This document shows positions 1 through 12,766 of a stretch of DNA of 64,000 nucleotides, in pieces (positions within the stretch are counted from its first letter, which is position 1; each line of letters starts with the position of its first letter). The notes below the pieces were generated by a model, which was given only the letters and a program-made list of their open reading frames with translations, was not told the DNA's origin and did no database searches. The translations under genes were made by a program, and so were the position numbers. This stretch comes from Ceratobasidium sp. AG-K. Taxonomy: Eukaryota > Basidiomycota > Agaricomycetes > Cantharellales > Ceratobasidiaceae. The stretch is taken from the NCBI GenBank assembly GCA_037039685.1, contig JAWNGF010000012.1, positions 682,001 to 746,000 of the forward strand. The letters run 5' to 3'.

Positions 1-99
1 CCCAAACGCATCAGGAAGAGGTTCATTATAGCTGGAAGAAGTCGTAGGCTTGGTTTTTCCCGCGCCGCCACGGCGAGCTGCAGCCGATGTTCGAGCCAT
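1..99 (-). CDS. 5' end of a gene leaving the window, unknown product
   Basis: An ATG at 99 opens a minus-strand frame of 33 codons that reaches the window edge without a stop. The N-terminus is rich in Ala, Arg, Gly and Lys (starts MARTSAAARRGG) and then Ser/Thr/Pro, as in a basic, disordered N-terminal tail of a nuclear protein. No domain can be seen in so short a piece. The downstream part lies outside the window, so the product cannot be named; it could also be only a first exon. Confidence 0.4.
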   Translation of the reverse strand, partial: MARTSAAARRGGAGKTKPTTSSSYNEPLPDAFG

Positions 100-2621
100 T
101 GTGGAGGTTGATTGAGGGCGCGTTGGTGGTTTAGACTGGGGCCAAACCAATACTGTGCACGTGTTCGGCGCTGACGTTCCGGCCATTCAACATATAGTCT
201 ACATCGCGCTGTTGGGGAATGAGTGATCAACGTCTTGGGATTACGCCCAAGGAACACGAAGGCCTCGTGGTTGTCACTCACGTAAACAATATTGTGCTTG
301 GTTCCGCTCAAGACCCTCTCAAGTTATCGTGGGCTGAGAGAATGCCGTCAAGTTCCAAGGATGGAAGTAGAGATATAGCGAGTAAGCTACTACAGTGAGT
401 GGTCGCACACCGGATGGTTTGCAATTAGGGCCGGTTTATAATAATCGTCGGTCTCAAGATCGGCAGAAGCGTGTGATGTGCCCTCCATCAGACTTCACAA
501 ACAAATAAACCGCGACTCGTCACCTCGCCACATAATGTCGAATCATACGTCGAACTTCGGTTACACAATAGATCGGCTTTCACACTCATCGGAACTTATC
601 AGGTACTTGGCCCCCTTCAAGTGTAACGATCCGGACAAACTATCTCGCAATTTATAAATTTACATAACTTGGTTATACACCCACTTGGTTAGTCTGCCAA
701 CATAACGCGTCCACCCGTTCAAATCTTTTGCTCCAGCCCTAACCATTACCTTCTTTCCCTTGACCAACCCGTCAACACAGACCGGCCAGTTCCTGCGCGC
801 TGGCGAGAAGGAAATAGTGGCCGGAGTGAAGGATCTGAGCCGCCGCCTTTTCGGTTACAATATTGGGACAAACTGAGTTCAACCATGGTCATGGTGGCAG
901 CTATATTGCTATTTAATGACTAGGCCCACTATACATTCCGGAAGAGAACAATGTCGCTCGGCAAGGTCGAGAAATTACGCTCACTCAAGTTCCAAAACCA
1001 TGCCGCTCGCACCTAAACACCGTCCCACGTGCCGTCAGGTTGTGTATCGTGACGGTCCCATCCATGTTTGACGATTGGATTCAGACCCAGTCTACGGTCA
1101 TGGTCGGCCCAGACCACCATCTGACCTAGTCTCTTCGGGTTGATGACCAGATACACAATGTCAAATATTACGTCGAGAGGGATAAATCCGTGACATATGT
1201 GATCGGGTAGGAAATAAACGGTTCACAACGGGCGGAAGACCGAGGACATGGCTGATGGGAGGAGGAACGACCGATCGCCACCCAGCTGATGACCAACAAT
1301 TACGTCTTCAACGCCACCCATTCCAGACTCGCCTGCTGAACGGGCCAGAGGATGGTCGTTCAAGGACTTGTTGCGAGTTTCTCCAAGCCGGTATAACCAA
1401 CCGAATATCTGACAGCTTGTTGCTCCCATTGACATTGGAGTATCGACCGGCGAGTAACTCGTAAGCGACGGTATACGCGACTGATCTCATACGAGGGAGG
1501 TTGTGCTTTATTGGCATGTCTATGTGTTCTAATAGCTTGGCCTATTGCGCGCTTGATTAGAGCAGATAACGACGCGGTCAAGTCAGGAAACATCGCTTAC
1601 CAAAGTCCCAACGCTGTTTCCTGCGCCCAGCTGAACACAGCCCTGCTCACCACCGAAGCACGTTCCACCTAGCGTGTAGCAAATCTCAAAGGGAGCAGGC
1701 TGGGATTACGCCAACGTTATATTCAGATCTTCTGGTGTCATGTTGTAGTATCGATTAGTGAACCCATGTGTCGAATGTGGTCAAAGATGGGGACATTACG
1801 GTTTGGTGTGGAAAATGAGGCGGTAGTGCACGCCGAGAGAGAAAAATGAACGAAGCGGTGGGGTCAAGTGAGTGTCTGGAAAGGGGGGGGGATTCCTCGA
1901 GCGCGAGGAAACCAACCGAGCCGTTGTCGAGGTCGTCGCATTTTTATGACTACCAAACACTCAGTCCAGTAATCGGTGAGGTGTTAATATTGACTTACTC
2001 TCTTGATGCTTCGTGCGCCTGCCCCTCCAGTAACGACAACCGCTGGCAATGTTGAGCTGTTTTTGATGATCTCTCCGTGTCGATGCGTTAGAGCTGGTCC
2101 CGTCCGTGGACACGGATGATTGACACACCGCATAAACTATACCGGCGAGTATCTTCGATGAATGTTCGGTTGTGGTCCGAGATAGAGGGTTCGTTTGGAA
2201 CGGGATGGGCTACAGCGGCTATGTGATGGAGTAGACAGTGTGCGAACCGATGATGGCGTGCTAGCCCAGCAACTTTTGACTGAGCGCTGGGTAGTGAGAC
2301 CATACTTATCACAATGATGTACCCTAGGCTGGAACCTGATATCGACTAACATGGAGGTAATATTGGTTCTGGATAAGGTCTAGGAGGCGCTAAGCTATCC
2401 CAGTCAAACCACGTATTCCCATCTATAATTTAAGAGACCAAAGAAAACAAGATGCATAATGTATGGCAATGGACTGTAAGGCAGTCTGCGTACATTGTGT
2501 CCCTGATGCATCGCGAATTTCAACCGACAAAAGAAGCGGGACAATGCACGACAGGCGACTAGGCCATGACTAAGGATATAACAATCAACAGTAATTATAA
2601 GATAATGGAGGATGGGAGGAA
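100..2621. other. Long stretch without a recognisable gene
   Basis: All open frames here are short (under 80 codons), overlap each other on both strands and show no recognisable motif or plausible exon chain. The first few hundred bases probably hold the promoter of the minus-strand gene starting at 99. I see no tRNA, repeat array or transposon end. Confidence 0.4.
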
Positions 2622-2633
2622 NNNNNNNNNNNN
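2622..2633. other. Assembly gap (12 N)
   Basis: Twelve N characters lie directly beside the broken 3' end of the subtilase. Sequence of unknown true length may be missing here. Confidence 0.99.
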
Positions 2634-2635
2634 CA

Positions 2636-4757
2636 TCATGCGACTTTTTTGAAGTTTCCGTGTTCGTTCAACAATAGCTCGGCTGGAGACATGCTGCCGA
2701 TGGTTTTTGATCGCGTCGTACACCTGAATGAGTCCCGCCCCTTGATGGGCAGCCGTCTCGAACAAGCTTGAAATTCCCCGCAGCAAACCGGATTGGTAGA
2801 GCAGTGGATTCGAACACTGACTTGGCAGACTTGGCCACGGTTGCCGTCTTGCCGCGGGCCTGAAGCAGAAGAGCTGCCGAGCCTGGCTACGAATGGAGCT
2901 GCCATGGACGTTCCCGAGTCGAGCTTGTATGAGCCCAACTTGACAGGAAAGGTGGAGAGGATCTCGCCGCCCGGAGCTGCGACGGCGGGTTTGAGGTACA
3001 TGTCATAGGTCGGACCGTAACTGCTAAAGGACGACATAAGGCCGCCAGTCGCAAGGGGATAGTCGAATGGCGTGTTGAAGAACGAGATGGTCAAATTGGC
3101 AGGGATGGCTTGTTGAACTAGCTATGGGAGGATAAGTCGAGGGGCAAAAGAAGAGCAAGGAACTTACATATTCTCCGTCCTCTTTCGATATTCCGGCACT
3201 GGTGTAGTTTCCAAAGTCGAATGCGCCAAGAGGCTCGACAATGTTATCTGCGATCCAGTTCAAGTCAATATATCGCGTCGTAACATAACTGCTAACGCAC
3301 CATACAGCAAATAGTACCGTCCTCCCTTGGCCACTACGTTTGCAAACTTGTCGACCAAGGCGCACCCACCACGGCGAATAACTACTAGAAAATTGGAAAG
3401 GTCGGGAGTGGTATTGGGGAGGGGCTTGCACGCGTCCGCAGTGGCCGTGATATCCGAGGTAGCGTACATGGGTAGGTTGGAGGGAAAGGGAAGAGGAAGG
3501 AATGAGTAGTAGGGAATAGTACGCCCATTGGAAAGTGTAGCATTTTGGACGTTTATGATAACGCTGCAGCGACTCTTAGTTAATCCTGAAGCACGAAGAT
3601 GAAAGTCTCACTTGTTGACGCTCCCAACAGATATCACATTCAAACCCGCCCCCGGGCTGTTGGGATACCACGAGCCATACGCACCGTCGTTCCCGGCAGT
3701 AGCGACGACGATCTTTCCCTTGCCTGCAATCCTGCTCGCAACAACTCCCGTCATGCCCATGGTCCAGCCATCGGGAATTCCCAAAGAGAGAGTGATAACG
3801 TCATTCCCGTCTTGCCAGGCACGCATGAGAGCGGCAACGATGAGGTCGTCAGATGCGGAACCTGAGCAGCCAAATATCCGGTATGCATTCAGGCTAGACT
3901 TGTACGCCACGCCGGAAATGTTGTATGGGTTGTCTGGATTGGCGCCAAGAATTCCCGCGACGTGGGTGCCGTGACCGTTGCACTGATCCAGGGGCTGTCG
4001 ATCACGTCAGTACTGAATACGAGCCCAAACTAAGCTAACTCACATCGTTGTCAGGGACGGGAGCTGGGCCAGACGAGCCCCTGTACGCATCTCCAACAAA
4101 ATCGTATCCTCCAATGACCTTGTTTCCGGGGCCAAATTTGCCACCAAGGGCAGGGTGGGTATAATCAATCCCTGTGTCGATGATGCCGATTTTGATGCCC
4201 TGTCCGAGGATGCCCTCGGCATGTAGTTTGTCAACCCCGGTCATGAGGTGTGTAGACAGCGTGTCTTTGGGATGGCATCTAGGATCCTCTGGACCAGTGG
4301 GGGTGTACGGGTTGATGGGCTCCGGCATGGGGTGACTGTAAACAGGGAAAATGGACTAAAAACGAATTAGAAGAAATCGATGTTGGGGGCAATCATAATT
4401 ACCTGGACACCGTCAGACTGAGCGAGCTTGAGGAGGTCGGTCTCGCTACCAAGTTTGAGAGTCGCACCCGTCAAGATATCGCCAGAAAATTCCTGAGTAA
4501 CCTCCCACAGCGCACCGCGCCGAGAGAGATCATGGTAAAGTTCCGCATGGGGGGACTCGAATCCGCGCTTCAGATGAGAACCGGTGCTCAGCTCGACAAT
4601 GTAGACCTAACGACCTCGATTAGCCAGCTTTTCATTTTAAGCCACCATGACATACGCCAGGAACAATGTTGGACGACGACTCGCGCGGTATGGATGCGAG
4701 ATCCACAGCTGCGGCGACGAGCTGCGCGAGGACTGCGGCAGCGGCAAAGGCTCGCAT
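2636..4757 (-). CDS. Secreted subtilisin-like serine protease (S8A, PA domain), 3' end broken
   Basis: Extracellular endoprotease of the fungal Vpr-like subtilase type. The ATG at 4757 starts an Ala-rich signal peptide. Exons read on the minus strand: 4757-4656, 4606-4403, 4355-4044, 3994-about 3613, 3563-3301, 3247-3168 and from 3121. Order: signal peptide; I9 propeptide (about residues 35-110); Asp box IIDTGIDYTHP (D near 162); His box NGHGTHVAG (H near 214); AGND oxyanion region; a PA-domain insertion (LVVIRRGGCALVDKF); Ser box SGTSMAAPFVA. All three triad residues are present. After the Ser box, homology continues but jumps through all three frames within about 250 bp (an extra A after FVA, then two further switches) and stops beside the N-gap. 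The usual long C-terminal region is absent. This is either a pseudogene or local sequence error; the catalytic core is clear. Confidence 0.85.
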
Positions 4758-6002
4758 AGCGACGAGGGGGAGAGAAATAAAGATTAAAAATCGGACAAGC
4801 CCTGGGGTTTAACGGAATGTGTTTTCAGGCACGATACGTCAAACTTAGTACACGTGCCGTTGGCGCTTAGGAGGATCGGCACGGTTCATCAAATAGATTC
4901 CTGTGAATCAATTGTTGAAGCCGACTCTTCGAGGTATAATATTGCTCTTTTTGTCCCTGGCCCTTCTTCTCGACCGAGAAGGGCGCAGCCAACACCCACT
5001 AGTTTGAAAACCACAAAGGTACAGGCCCCAAATGCTCCGCTGAGCCTTGAACAATCGACACTAAACTCATTTAGTGGATCCAACCAAGGCTGTGCCGTTT
5101 GAGCAGTACCATCAAAAGTTCGAGAAGCCGACAGATGAACGAGTGGAGTGTATTCATGAGAGGGGTTTGCGGTCGAATAGTGCAGTTCCATACTTTCAAA
5201 CTCAAATGCGCATTGTTTGCATGATCTATGCAACGCCTCGATGGGAGGGAACGAAGTTAAACCTAGGAGTCAATGGGGATTCGTTGCATAGTGGGCACGT
5301 TCTTCGGTCATTTTTCGACTCAACAATCAGACCAGCTATTCAAGCAAGACACTCCCATCACGGCCCGCCTGAGATGCGCCGAAAAAAATCGCCGCCTAAT
5401 GAGCTACTAGCGGCCTACCGAATTGGCAATCCCGATATCCAACTCAATTCCTGGTTCCTCGAATGCATGACAGACGCCAGTCAGATCAGCCCTTCCAGGC
5501 TCTCAATTCATTGTGCGTTTATTCTTGACAGAACTGAAACATCCTGTCTTTCTTACCATCAGCCCTAGAGCCCGACTACACTTTCTGTTCTGGCAAGAGC
5601 GCCGTAACGACTTCCCTTTATTGGATAAATCGTGCCACATTTCACGAAGGAGCGTGGTATGAGCGGACTGGGTGATTTGTTCGCTGGTCAGATCCCAGGG
5701 ATGTGCTTCAATAATGTGGCGTTCATATCCACATTTCATAAGGCTAGTATGACATCGCTTTGGGGCGTAGTTTACCCCGATTTGGCCTAAGGAGACGGCT
5801 GTCGTCGTCGGCAAGATCTGCTAGCGCTCGGGGCGCCTCGCGAGCAAAATCGCCACTTGCAAGCCCTGGCTGGTTTGGTTGAGTTGGTTGCTGGGTATAT
5901 CATGGCGCTTCTGACGGAGAAAGTACAGGGTCCTATCACGTAATATCGAAACCTCCACCCTCTTCCTCCGTCTCTTGCTTGCAATATTTGTACCTAAGCA
6001 GT
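4758..6002. other. Intergenic region
   Basis: It separates the divergent subtilase and CCDC25 genes. The longest open frame (5074-5568, plus) has no recognisable motif and no supporting exon context, so I do not call it. Both gene promoters should lie here. Confidence 0.4.
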
Positions 6003-7223
6003 ATGGTGCTATTCTTCACTTCTAACGGTAAATAAATCTAGATATTCACTGAAACTACAAGCGAATGACCATGCCTAGTGGTGAATCCTCCTGCGATCAT
6101 CTACATGGGAAAGGACAAGGAGGAAAGTGAGTGTGAACTCAGTAGCGATTGTACAATCACTTATCCACTTGCAACCTGCCTACCTCTAGACGAAGACCTC
6201 ATTCGGTATGGATGGCCTCAAGACGTTTGGTTCCATGTCGACAAGGTACCATTATTTACTTTTGGACCGAACAAGCAACGCCGGCTCAAGCCCTCGGACT
6301 AGCTTTCCTCGGCTCATGTCTACCTCCGCCTTCCCGAAAGTATAACGTCCTGGGAGTCTATTCCGCAAGAGTTGTTGGTAGATTGTGCTCAACTCGTCAA
6401 GGTGACTAGCTTTACACATGTTGAATACAAACGGGCTTACGTAGATGAGTTAGGCTAACTCGATAGAAGGTGTTGTTTATATACACCTGTTCATTGTCCG
6501 CTGGCACTAAATTATTCGACACTCCAGGTAATAAGAAGGACAATATTACCATCATTTATACCCCGTGGGATAACCTCAAGGTACTTATTTACCTCTCCAG
6601 TCCTTTCTACTGGTCACTCAAAGCGTCGCAGAAAACGGGGGATATGGCTGTTGGACAAGTCGCGTTTCATCGAAACGACCGAGTGAGCCGATTACATTCG
6701 TTTATCCAATCATAAATAAACCATGACAGGACGTTTAGGTTAAGCGAGGTGAGTCACGCTGTTTCTAGCACACGGCATATTCTGATGTTCTTATTTAGTG
6801 CACATCCCGGAACGCGTCAACGCAATTGTAAACCGGATAAATAAAACCAAGGTCGTTCGAGAGGTGGATCACGAGCAAGAAAGGGTCGACCGGATCAAAG
6901 CCGAATCGGCTAAGCGCAAGGCAGCTGCCATCGAAAAGGTTAGTTGGGTTCCTGTGCGCATGCGAGATATACGTGGCGGGGAAGTGGGGCCTTGCCAGCG
7001 CGAAGCGGACCTGGCCCTGAGATTAAAGGCAGGCTAATTTGCTGCTGTGTTACAGAAAAAAGCAGACGCGGAGAGAACGAAGCAAAGGGAGGCGGAAAAA
7101 TCTGCGCGCTCATATGACAATCTTTTCACGAACGTGGGAGAAGAAGAAGATGAGGATGAGGACGGGGATGGTCAGCCCAAGGAGAAGAAGACGGGGACTC
7201 AGCTCGAGGAGGACTTCATGTGA
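6003..7223 (+). CDS. CCDC25: CCDC25/Jlp2 orthologue, NFACT-R domain protein
   Basis: Small conserved eukaryotic protein with an NFACT-R (DUF814) domain and a charged coiled-coil tail; yeast Jlp2 is the fungal relative. Ten exons join in frame with GT-AG introns: 6003-6027, 6079-6126, 6190-6245, 6303-6401, 6454-6469, 6528-6580, 6632-6682, 6739-6748, 6799-6938 and 7056-7223. The predicted protein starts MVLFFTS. It carries the family blocks [53 protein letters not shown] and [12 protein letters not shown], then a Lys/Glu-rich helix and an acidic stretch, and ends EEDFM. The start was chosen because MVxxFTS is the family N-terminus and splices in frame to the next block. Mini-exons of 10 and 16 nt make it easy to miss. 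Confidence 0.93.
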
Positions 7224-7806
7224 GACGAATAGGATTCTGACATAACTGTATGTAGAACGAGGAGTAAAAGATTCAGATTCGAGTGAATGCCCCACTTGAT
7301 CATATGATTCTTCCTTGACCCCAGACGAGGTAAAACTGCCGGCCGGTGTATCTCTACTTTCTTTCCGCGTTATACCCGAATCTCTGCCTCACAACTCAAT
7401 GACAGCGATTTCTATTCTAAGTACGTCAACCTACCTCTTGTGCTTATTTATCACGAGTGGGTCAATCTCCAACCCCATTGGGATACTTTTAGCCGACCGC
7501 CAAGGCGCCTCGTACTTAATAATACTCAATTCTGCATGTTACTGCTCACCTGACAGGCGATTCTCTTCTTCTGTTGACACACTTTGATGTTTAACAACAC
7601 TGTGGGTGGGTAAACTTTGTTCAGGTCGTCAACACAACCCCATTTAGATTACGTTCCGGGGTAAAGAATGATTAGCGTGCACGCATGACTTGTTACGCGC
7701 TTCCTGTCGCGCTCAACGCCTTCCGACTAAACTAAAACCAGTAGCCTTGCCTCTTCTCATGTCTACTCTTGTGACGATGAGCTGGCTATTTTTCCGGGAT
7801 GAAGTG

Positions 7807-7813
7807 TATAAAA
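7807..7813 (+). promoter_or_regulatory. TATA box of the xylanase gene
   Basis: TATAAAA lies 81 bp upstream of the xylanase start codon at 7894, a normal distance for a highly inducible fungal gene. The rest of 7224-7893 shows no gene. Confidence 0.5.
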
Positions 7814-7893
7814 TGTGGGTTGCGAGCGCGTTGTAATCTCCAACCTGCTCTTGGTTGCTTATCCACTCTAACTCACAGGCTTTCAAGTTTACC

Positions 7894-9366
7894 ATGTACT
7901 TCAACACTGCTACCTTGCTCGCGGCCTTGGCTGCTACTCCTGTTGTCTTTGGCCAGCTCGATTCCAAAATCAAGGCTAAAGGTACGCCGTCGTCGTCTAT
8001 CGTCGTATGGCTGAAGCTGATTATAGCTCTAGGCAAGAGGTATTTCGGCACCTGCGCCGACTCTGCCCTCTTGTCCAACTCTCAGAACGCGGCAATCATT
8101 CGGTCTGAATTTGGCGCGCTCACGCCCGAGAATAGCGCAAGTGAGTAATTATGCTATTTTGATAGATCCAGATTTCTTACGTCTGTTGCAGAGTGGGACG
8201 CGATTGAACCATCGGTACGCATATATTGACCCTTGTTGGGCTAAACACCTCGATATCTAATTTCGTACCTCAGCGGGGCAATTTCAATTTTGGAGGATTC
8301 GATACACTGGTCAATTTCGCTCAGAGCAACGGGAAGCTCGTCCGTGGACACACTTGTACGCCCGCCCAATGCGCCCGCGTGCAAAACTGATGAAATCCCG
8401 TTTATTTTAGTCGTTTGGCACTCACAGCTCCCCTCCTGGGTGTCGAGCATTGGAGACTCAGGCACGTTGACCTCGGTAATTCAGAACCACATCACTACGA
8501 TCTCGAACCGCTACAAGGGTAAGATCTATGCATGGGACGTCGTCAACGAGATCTTCAACGAGGATGGGACTTTGCGCTCCTCTGTCTTCAAGAACGTTCT
8601 TGGCGAAAGTAAGTCTAGAGGTCCTAGTTGGCGGTTCAAATTCAAACAGCTTCGTAGACTTTGTCGCAATCGCGTTCAAGGCAGCCCGCGCTGCTGACCC
8701 GTAAGTGCCCTAGTAAATCTGTGGTGGGGCCTTACTCACCGCCCATGATCCAGGTCTGCCAAACTCTACATCAATGTATGCGAGGATTTTCGGCGTCAAA
8801 GGTTTACCGCTAATAGATATTTGTCAGGACTATAACCTCGACTCTGTCAATGCCAAACTCAACGGGCTAGTCGCTCTTGTCAACCGCCAGAGGGCCGCCG
8901 GAACGCCCATTGATGGCATTGGTACCCAGGCGCATCTCCAGGTAGGTGGTCATGGGACAACAAGGATTTTCTCTAACTGGAGCGGTAGGCTGGCGGTGCA
9001 GGTGGAGTTCTGGCTGCACTTCAAAAGATGGCGAGCACTGGTCTTGATGTGGCGATTACGGAGCTCGACATTGCGGGTGCTTCGAGTAAGTTTACAACAT
9101 TAAGGTTCTGTCACCCATGTTTTGACATTTACTTCAGGCAACGACTATACGACTGCTGTCAGGGCGTGCCTGAACGTCCCCAAGTGCGTTGGCATCACGG
9201 TGTGTAGATTTTATCTTTTCGGCGGTTACGATATACTTAGAATTACCGAAAGGTCTGGGGAGTTTCTGACAAGGATTCGTGGCGTGCGTCCTCCAATCCT
9301 TTGTTGTTCAACGGCAGTTACCAGAAGAAGGCCGCCTACAATGCGGTCATTACTGCTATGTCTTAA
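7894..9366 (+). CDS. Secreted GH10 endo-1,4-beta-xylanase
   Basis: Hydrolyses the xylan backbone outside the cell. The ATG at 7894 begins a signal peptide ([20 protein letters not shown]). Exons run 7894-7981, 8033-8140, 8192-8214, 8274-8355, 8411-about 8608, about 8652-8700 and further short exons to the TAA at 9364-9366. Family marks: LTPENSAKWD, RGHTFVWHSQLP, WDVVNE with the acid/base Glu, GIGTQAHLQ, and ITELDIAG with the nucleophile Glu. There is no carbohydrate-binding module, so this is a stand-alone GH10 of about 310 residues. Oddity: at the intron starting 8609 (gaaa|gtaagt ... aacag|cttcg) the two exon frames do not match by one base. A single lost G at the donor would explain it, so this is either a frameshift or a sequence error. 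Confidence 0.9.
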
Positions 9367-9986
9367 ACAGCTGGGGCAAGTCCTGGTGAAATGTTTAGTT
9401 CGCCCAATTCATTCTTTTACTGGCTCATTGCTTGGTGTGAAATTTAAACCGAATGCTCCTCAAAATGGCCTCTGAGTCTGAAATAGGTGATGATGGAATT
9501 GGATTATAAGAATTTGAACCCTCCATCAGGCTGCCCTCCCCCACGGTAATCGAGTCAACCCATTAATACTTTGAGGTCACAATAAAACGATACGCATATA
9601 CTGTGTACTCTAGCTGGCATGCTACTGCTTACTTACACCTGCACTTATTTGCAGCTTAGCGAGCGTACTATTGTATGGTTTCTTGTGGAAGGGAGGTCGA
9701 TGTGCCACGACATCCCTAAGCTTGCCGAAGACGTTTGCTTTTTGTATCGTGCGAAAACGGCAGTTTGTCTCGTCTGTGGTTAAACTCACAATGAAAAGGT
9801 ATTACTTCCGCTAATGAGGACAGCCCAACGAGATTAAAAGGCGGTCTACAAAGTCCTGGCTAATATGTGTCCAAGGAGTGGAGTGGTGTTTCCAATGTTT
9901 GTGTTTATTTTGGGACACTTTGCGTTCGTCGGTGTTTGCGATTGTTCATGATACCTCTGGTCCCATCCGCGCCTTGCGATCGTACA
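9367..9986. other. Intergenic region
   Basis: Downstream of the xylanase stop there is A/T-rich 3' flank and no convincing coding frame. Nothing else is recognised. Confidence 0.4.
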
Positions 9987-10601
9987 ATGGCAACTTTCTT
10001 CGACTTGCCCGAAGAGTCGATTGTACGTGCCTTGGTACTATCGGGCCCACAAGCGCTTGGAAGATGCAAATAGGTAAATTTGCCGCCTATCAGTAGTTGT
10101 CCCTGCCAAAACATAATCCATTCAGGTTTGTCATAAACTCCAGACCTTGGTTGCATTATCGTTGCCCCTTATCTACATTATTACCGTCGAATCTCTTGCA
10201 TATAATTTGTCGTCTGTAACTCGAAAGGATCTCGCTTTGACCGAGAGCGTCGGGCTACTACGTTGGCATCGTCTCCGGTGGGCTCAACTAGAGACCCTTG
10301 GGTCCACTTGGATTCCGCCTACATAGATATCCAACCAAGGGATTTCTAGTTTAGCGAATATCATGTCCAACAGGGTTTAATGAAGGATAGCTCGGATTAC
10401 TTCCAAGAGCTACACTTTTATCAGCTCCCGTCGAACAATCTTGGCATTGGGTATAAGCAGTGGACTTTGGACAATCTGGGGACATGCACGTGCTTGTACA
10501 CGATTGACCCCGACCGGAACTCGCTTGTTCGATTCAAGACATCCATTTACCAGACGTCCGAAGCCATAAAAAAGAACTATTTACTTACGAACAATGGATG
10601 A
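9987..10601 (+). pseudogene. Decayed F-box-type protein copy 1
   Basis: The ATG at 9987 begins a short F-box-like N-terminus (FFDLPEESIVRAL). It reaches TGCAAATAG directly before a GT, where copy 2 (13192) reads TGCCAACAG. The last codon is therefore probably a CAG changed to TAG at the exon edge. After an intron the frame resumes (VCHKLQTLVALSL) but meets further stops near 10323 and 10378. Homology to copy 2 returns from 10380 (FQELHFYQLPSNNLG) and ends at 10601. F-box proteins are substrate receptors of SCF ubiquitin ligases, but this copy cannot encode an intact one. The F-box call rests on the short LPxExI motif and the shared architecture only. Confidence 0.5.
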
Positions 10602-11295
10602 CAACCAGACGCACCCAAAAATAACAACATCTCCAGTGGCGTTTGAGTTTGAGTATAATGTGCTAGAGAGGTGTCGAGACAGTATTAATGTTACCTACAA
10701 AACGGAATCATAGGAAATTGGCTTACAGTACACTCTTGATTGACCTTAATATAATCAGGTACGTTTGTGTATAGATTGATGTTGACACCTGAAACGGGAT
10801 GAGAATCAAGATGGACATACATCCCAGAACAGCCTAATTCGTATGGAAGAGAGAACTATGGGGTTGAGGTTTTTTGTGCTGATAACCTGCCCGTTAAGAG
10901 AAACTATGCTGGTACTTTCTTCCCGGTTGAGTAGGATACAATTTCACCTGGTCGGTTGGACGATGTCGCGTCATGATCGTGGGCGATGAACATGGTAAGT
11001 GGTACACGAGCATCGGGACGCATGGTCCAGCAGCTAAGCTCAGTTTTGGAATCTCCTTTTAAATACTAGTCCTTATTCCCAAACTGCCTTGGATGAGTCT
11101 AGACACTCGCACAATGGTAATGTACCTTCCACAGTCGTTGACGTTCAAGTTTGTTTGAAGTCCAGGACGCCTATCATACCCTTTATCACAGCCTATGGTC
11201 TTTGGGTCTTGATCCGTGGTATATATGCAAACGACCCATCATTTTATTGATTAACTGAGCACCGGTGAAATGCATTTACAGTATTTAGAATCAAG
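10602..11295. other. Intergenic region
   Basis: The first 100 bases still align with the 3' flank of F-box copy 2, so the duplication extends past the stop codon. No gene is seen in the remainder. Confidence 0.4.
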
Positions 11296-12766
11296 CTATT
11301 CGGGTGGAGGTAGCCACCCCCTGAGCTCCAAATCTGTCACTGTATCCGCGATTGTCTCCTTGAACTCTCTAAAACTGATGCCTAGTATCTGCCTAGCTTT
11401 ACCCGAATCGAATACAATATGTTTTACCATCTTCCCTGAACCTGGAACTCCCCGAGGATACGACGCAGGGAGTAGATCCACTGCTCAAGCCATTAGCCAT
11501 GCTCAACGAGGGAATTGAAACATCTTTACAAGCATCTTGCCAGGTGTATGGACCGTTGCAAGCGATGAATCGTTGGCCACCCGCTTCTGGGATCTCGATT
11601 GCACGCAAGTGTGCCAGGGCCACGTCGCGTACATCGCCGAAATTTCTACACGCAATTTACAAAAAATGAGTTTGAGAACGCACATAAACCAAATTCGAAT
11701 GACCTATTTGGTGCGAGCAACACCTCCTGAGTGAGTTCTTTGTCTTGTGTGCTTACAACCTGGTACAGCATAGCAAGTGAAGTGTTGAGGCCAGCCGCGT
11801 CAGCTACCTGATGTAGTGCTGGACCAAGTGTCTAAAGAGGGCCATTTATATTGCAATCGCGTTGTAGTATGGGTGCACTTACGACTAAGGGGTGTATGGT
11901 AACCATATCCCAGCGAGACTGCTTTTTGGCTGTAGCCCATGCTGCACGCTCGGCTAATACTTTACTAGCGCGATATTTATCCATTCCCGAATCCCTTCCC
12001 TTTTCTTCCACTTCCTTGATTGACCAATCGTTCCAGTCACTCTATAGGACTGGTGAAAATCTGAGAGTCTGACTACGGGAAATTCGACAGGTTACCTCAG
12101 TGAAAACTGTCCCGATTGGCTTGGAAGGGTCAATAATAGCAGCACCACTGGATGTCAGTACAATCCGCTTCACTTCGGATCCATACTTTTCGACGCTCTC
12201 TAGGATTCCGACGGTACCGCGTACGGCGGGCCCAATTAGCTCTTTAACAAACGAGCGGAGTTAATATAATGACACGTCGGCGTTAAATCTGGACCTTGGG
12301 GGTCATCAGCCTCAAAAGTACACGGGGAAGCGAGGTGAACTACAGCCTGGACACCTTTGACAGCTTCATCGAATGCTCCAGTCTAGATTTGGCGTGGTGT
12401 AAGACGAACCATAGTCTGCTATAAAAGAGGAACTACCCACCTCAATCATTTCTTGAACTACGACATACCGGAACCGACTCGCATATTCTTTGAAGATACC
12501 AAGAAGATACTCTCCCTTGCTAACTGAGCGTACAGTGCCTCTATCAGTAGTAGCCATTGGGGAGATTTAGTGGTGCGCGTTATTTCAACAAAAGGAAATA
12601 GTGTATCTACCGAACAGAGAAACCAGCCTCAAGAAGGGTTTTACACACCCAGGCAGCAATAAAGCCACTTGCCCCTGTAAAGTTGTTGGCATATGCGACA
12701 TAATGGATTTATTATCAGAAGCAAACCTGTGACGAGAACGGTCGCTGGGGCCTTGACGGCAGGCAT
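11296..12766 (-). CDS. Extended short-chain reductase (dihydroflavonol/cinnamoyl-CoA reductase-like, Gre2-like)
   Basis: NAD(P)H-dependent carbonyl or aldehyde reductase of the extended SDR family, cytosolic; the true substrate cannot be read from sequence. ATG at 12766. Exon 1 (12766-12727, MPAVKAPATVLVT) splices to GASGFIAAWVCKTLLEAGF, giving the Rossmann motif TGASGFIA. Later exons give VVHLASPCTFEADDP, RIVLTSSGAAIIDP, DKYRASKVLAERAAW with the YxxxK catalytic pair, TIHPL, then VRDVALAHLRAIE and a C-terminal exon ending ELRGWLPPPE. At least seven short GT-AG introns are needed. Near 11495 the frame changes between DACKD and DLLPASYPRG with no good intron, so one indel or a missed junction is likely. 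It lies between two F-box copies. Confidence 0.8.

Noticed and set aside
2790..2825. tRNA-like string ggtagagcagtggattcgaa
   Set aside because: It lies inside the subtilase coding sequence and cannot form a cloverleaf.
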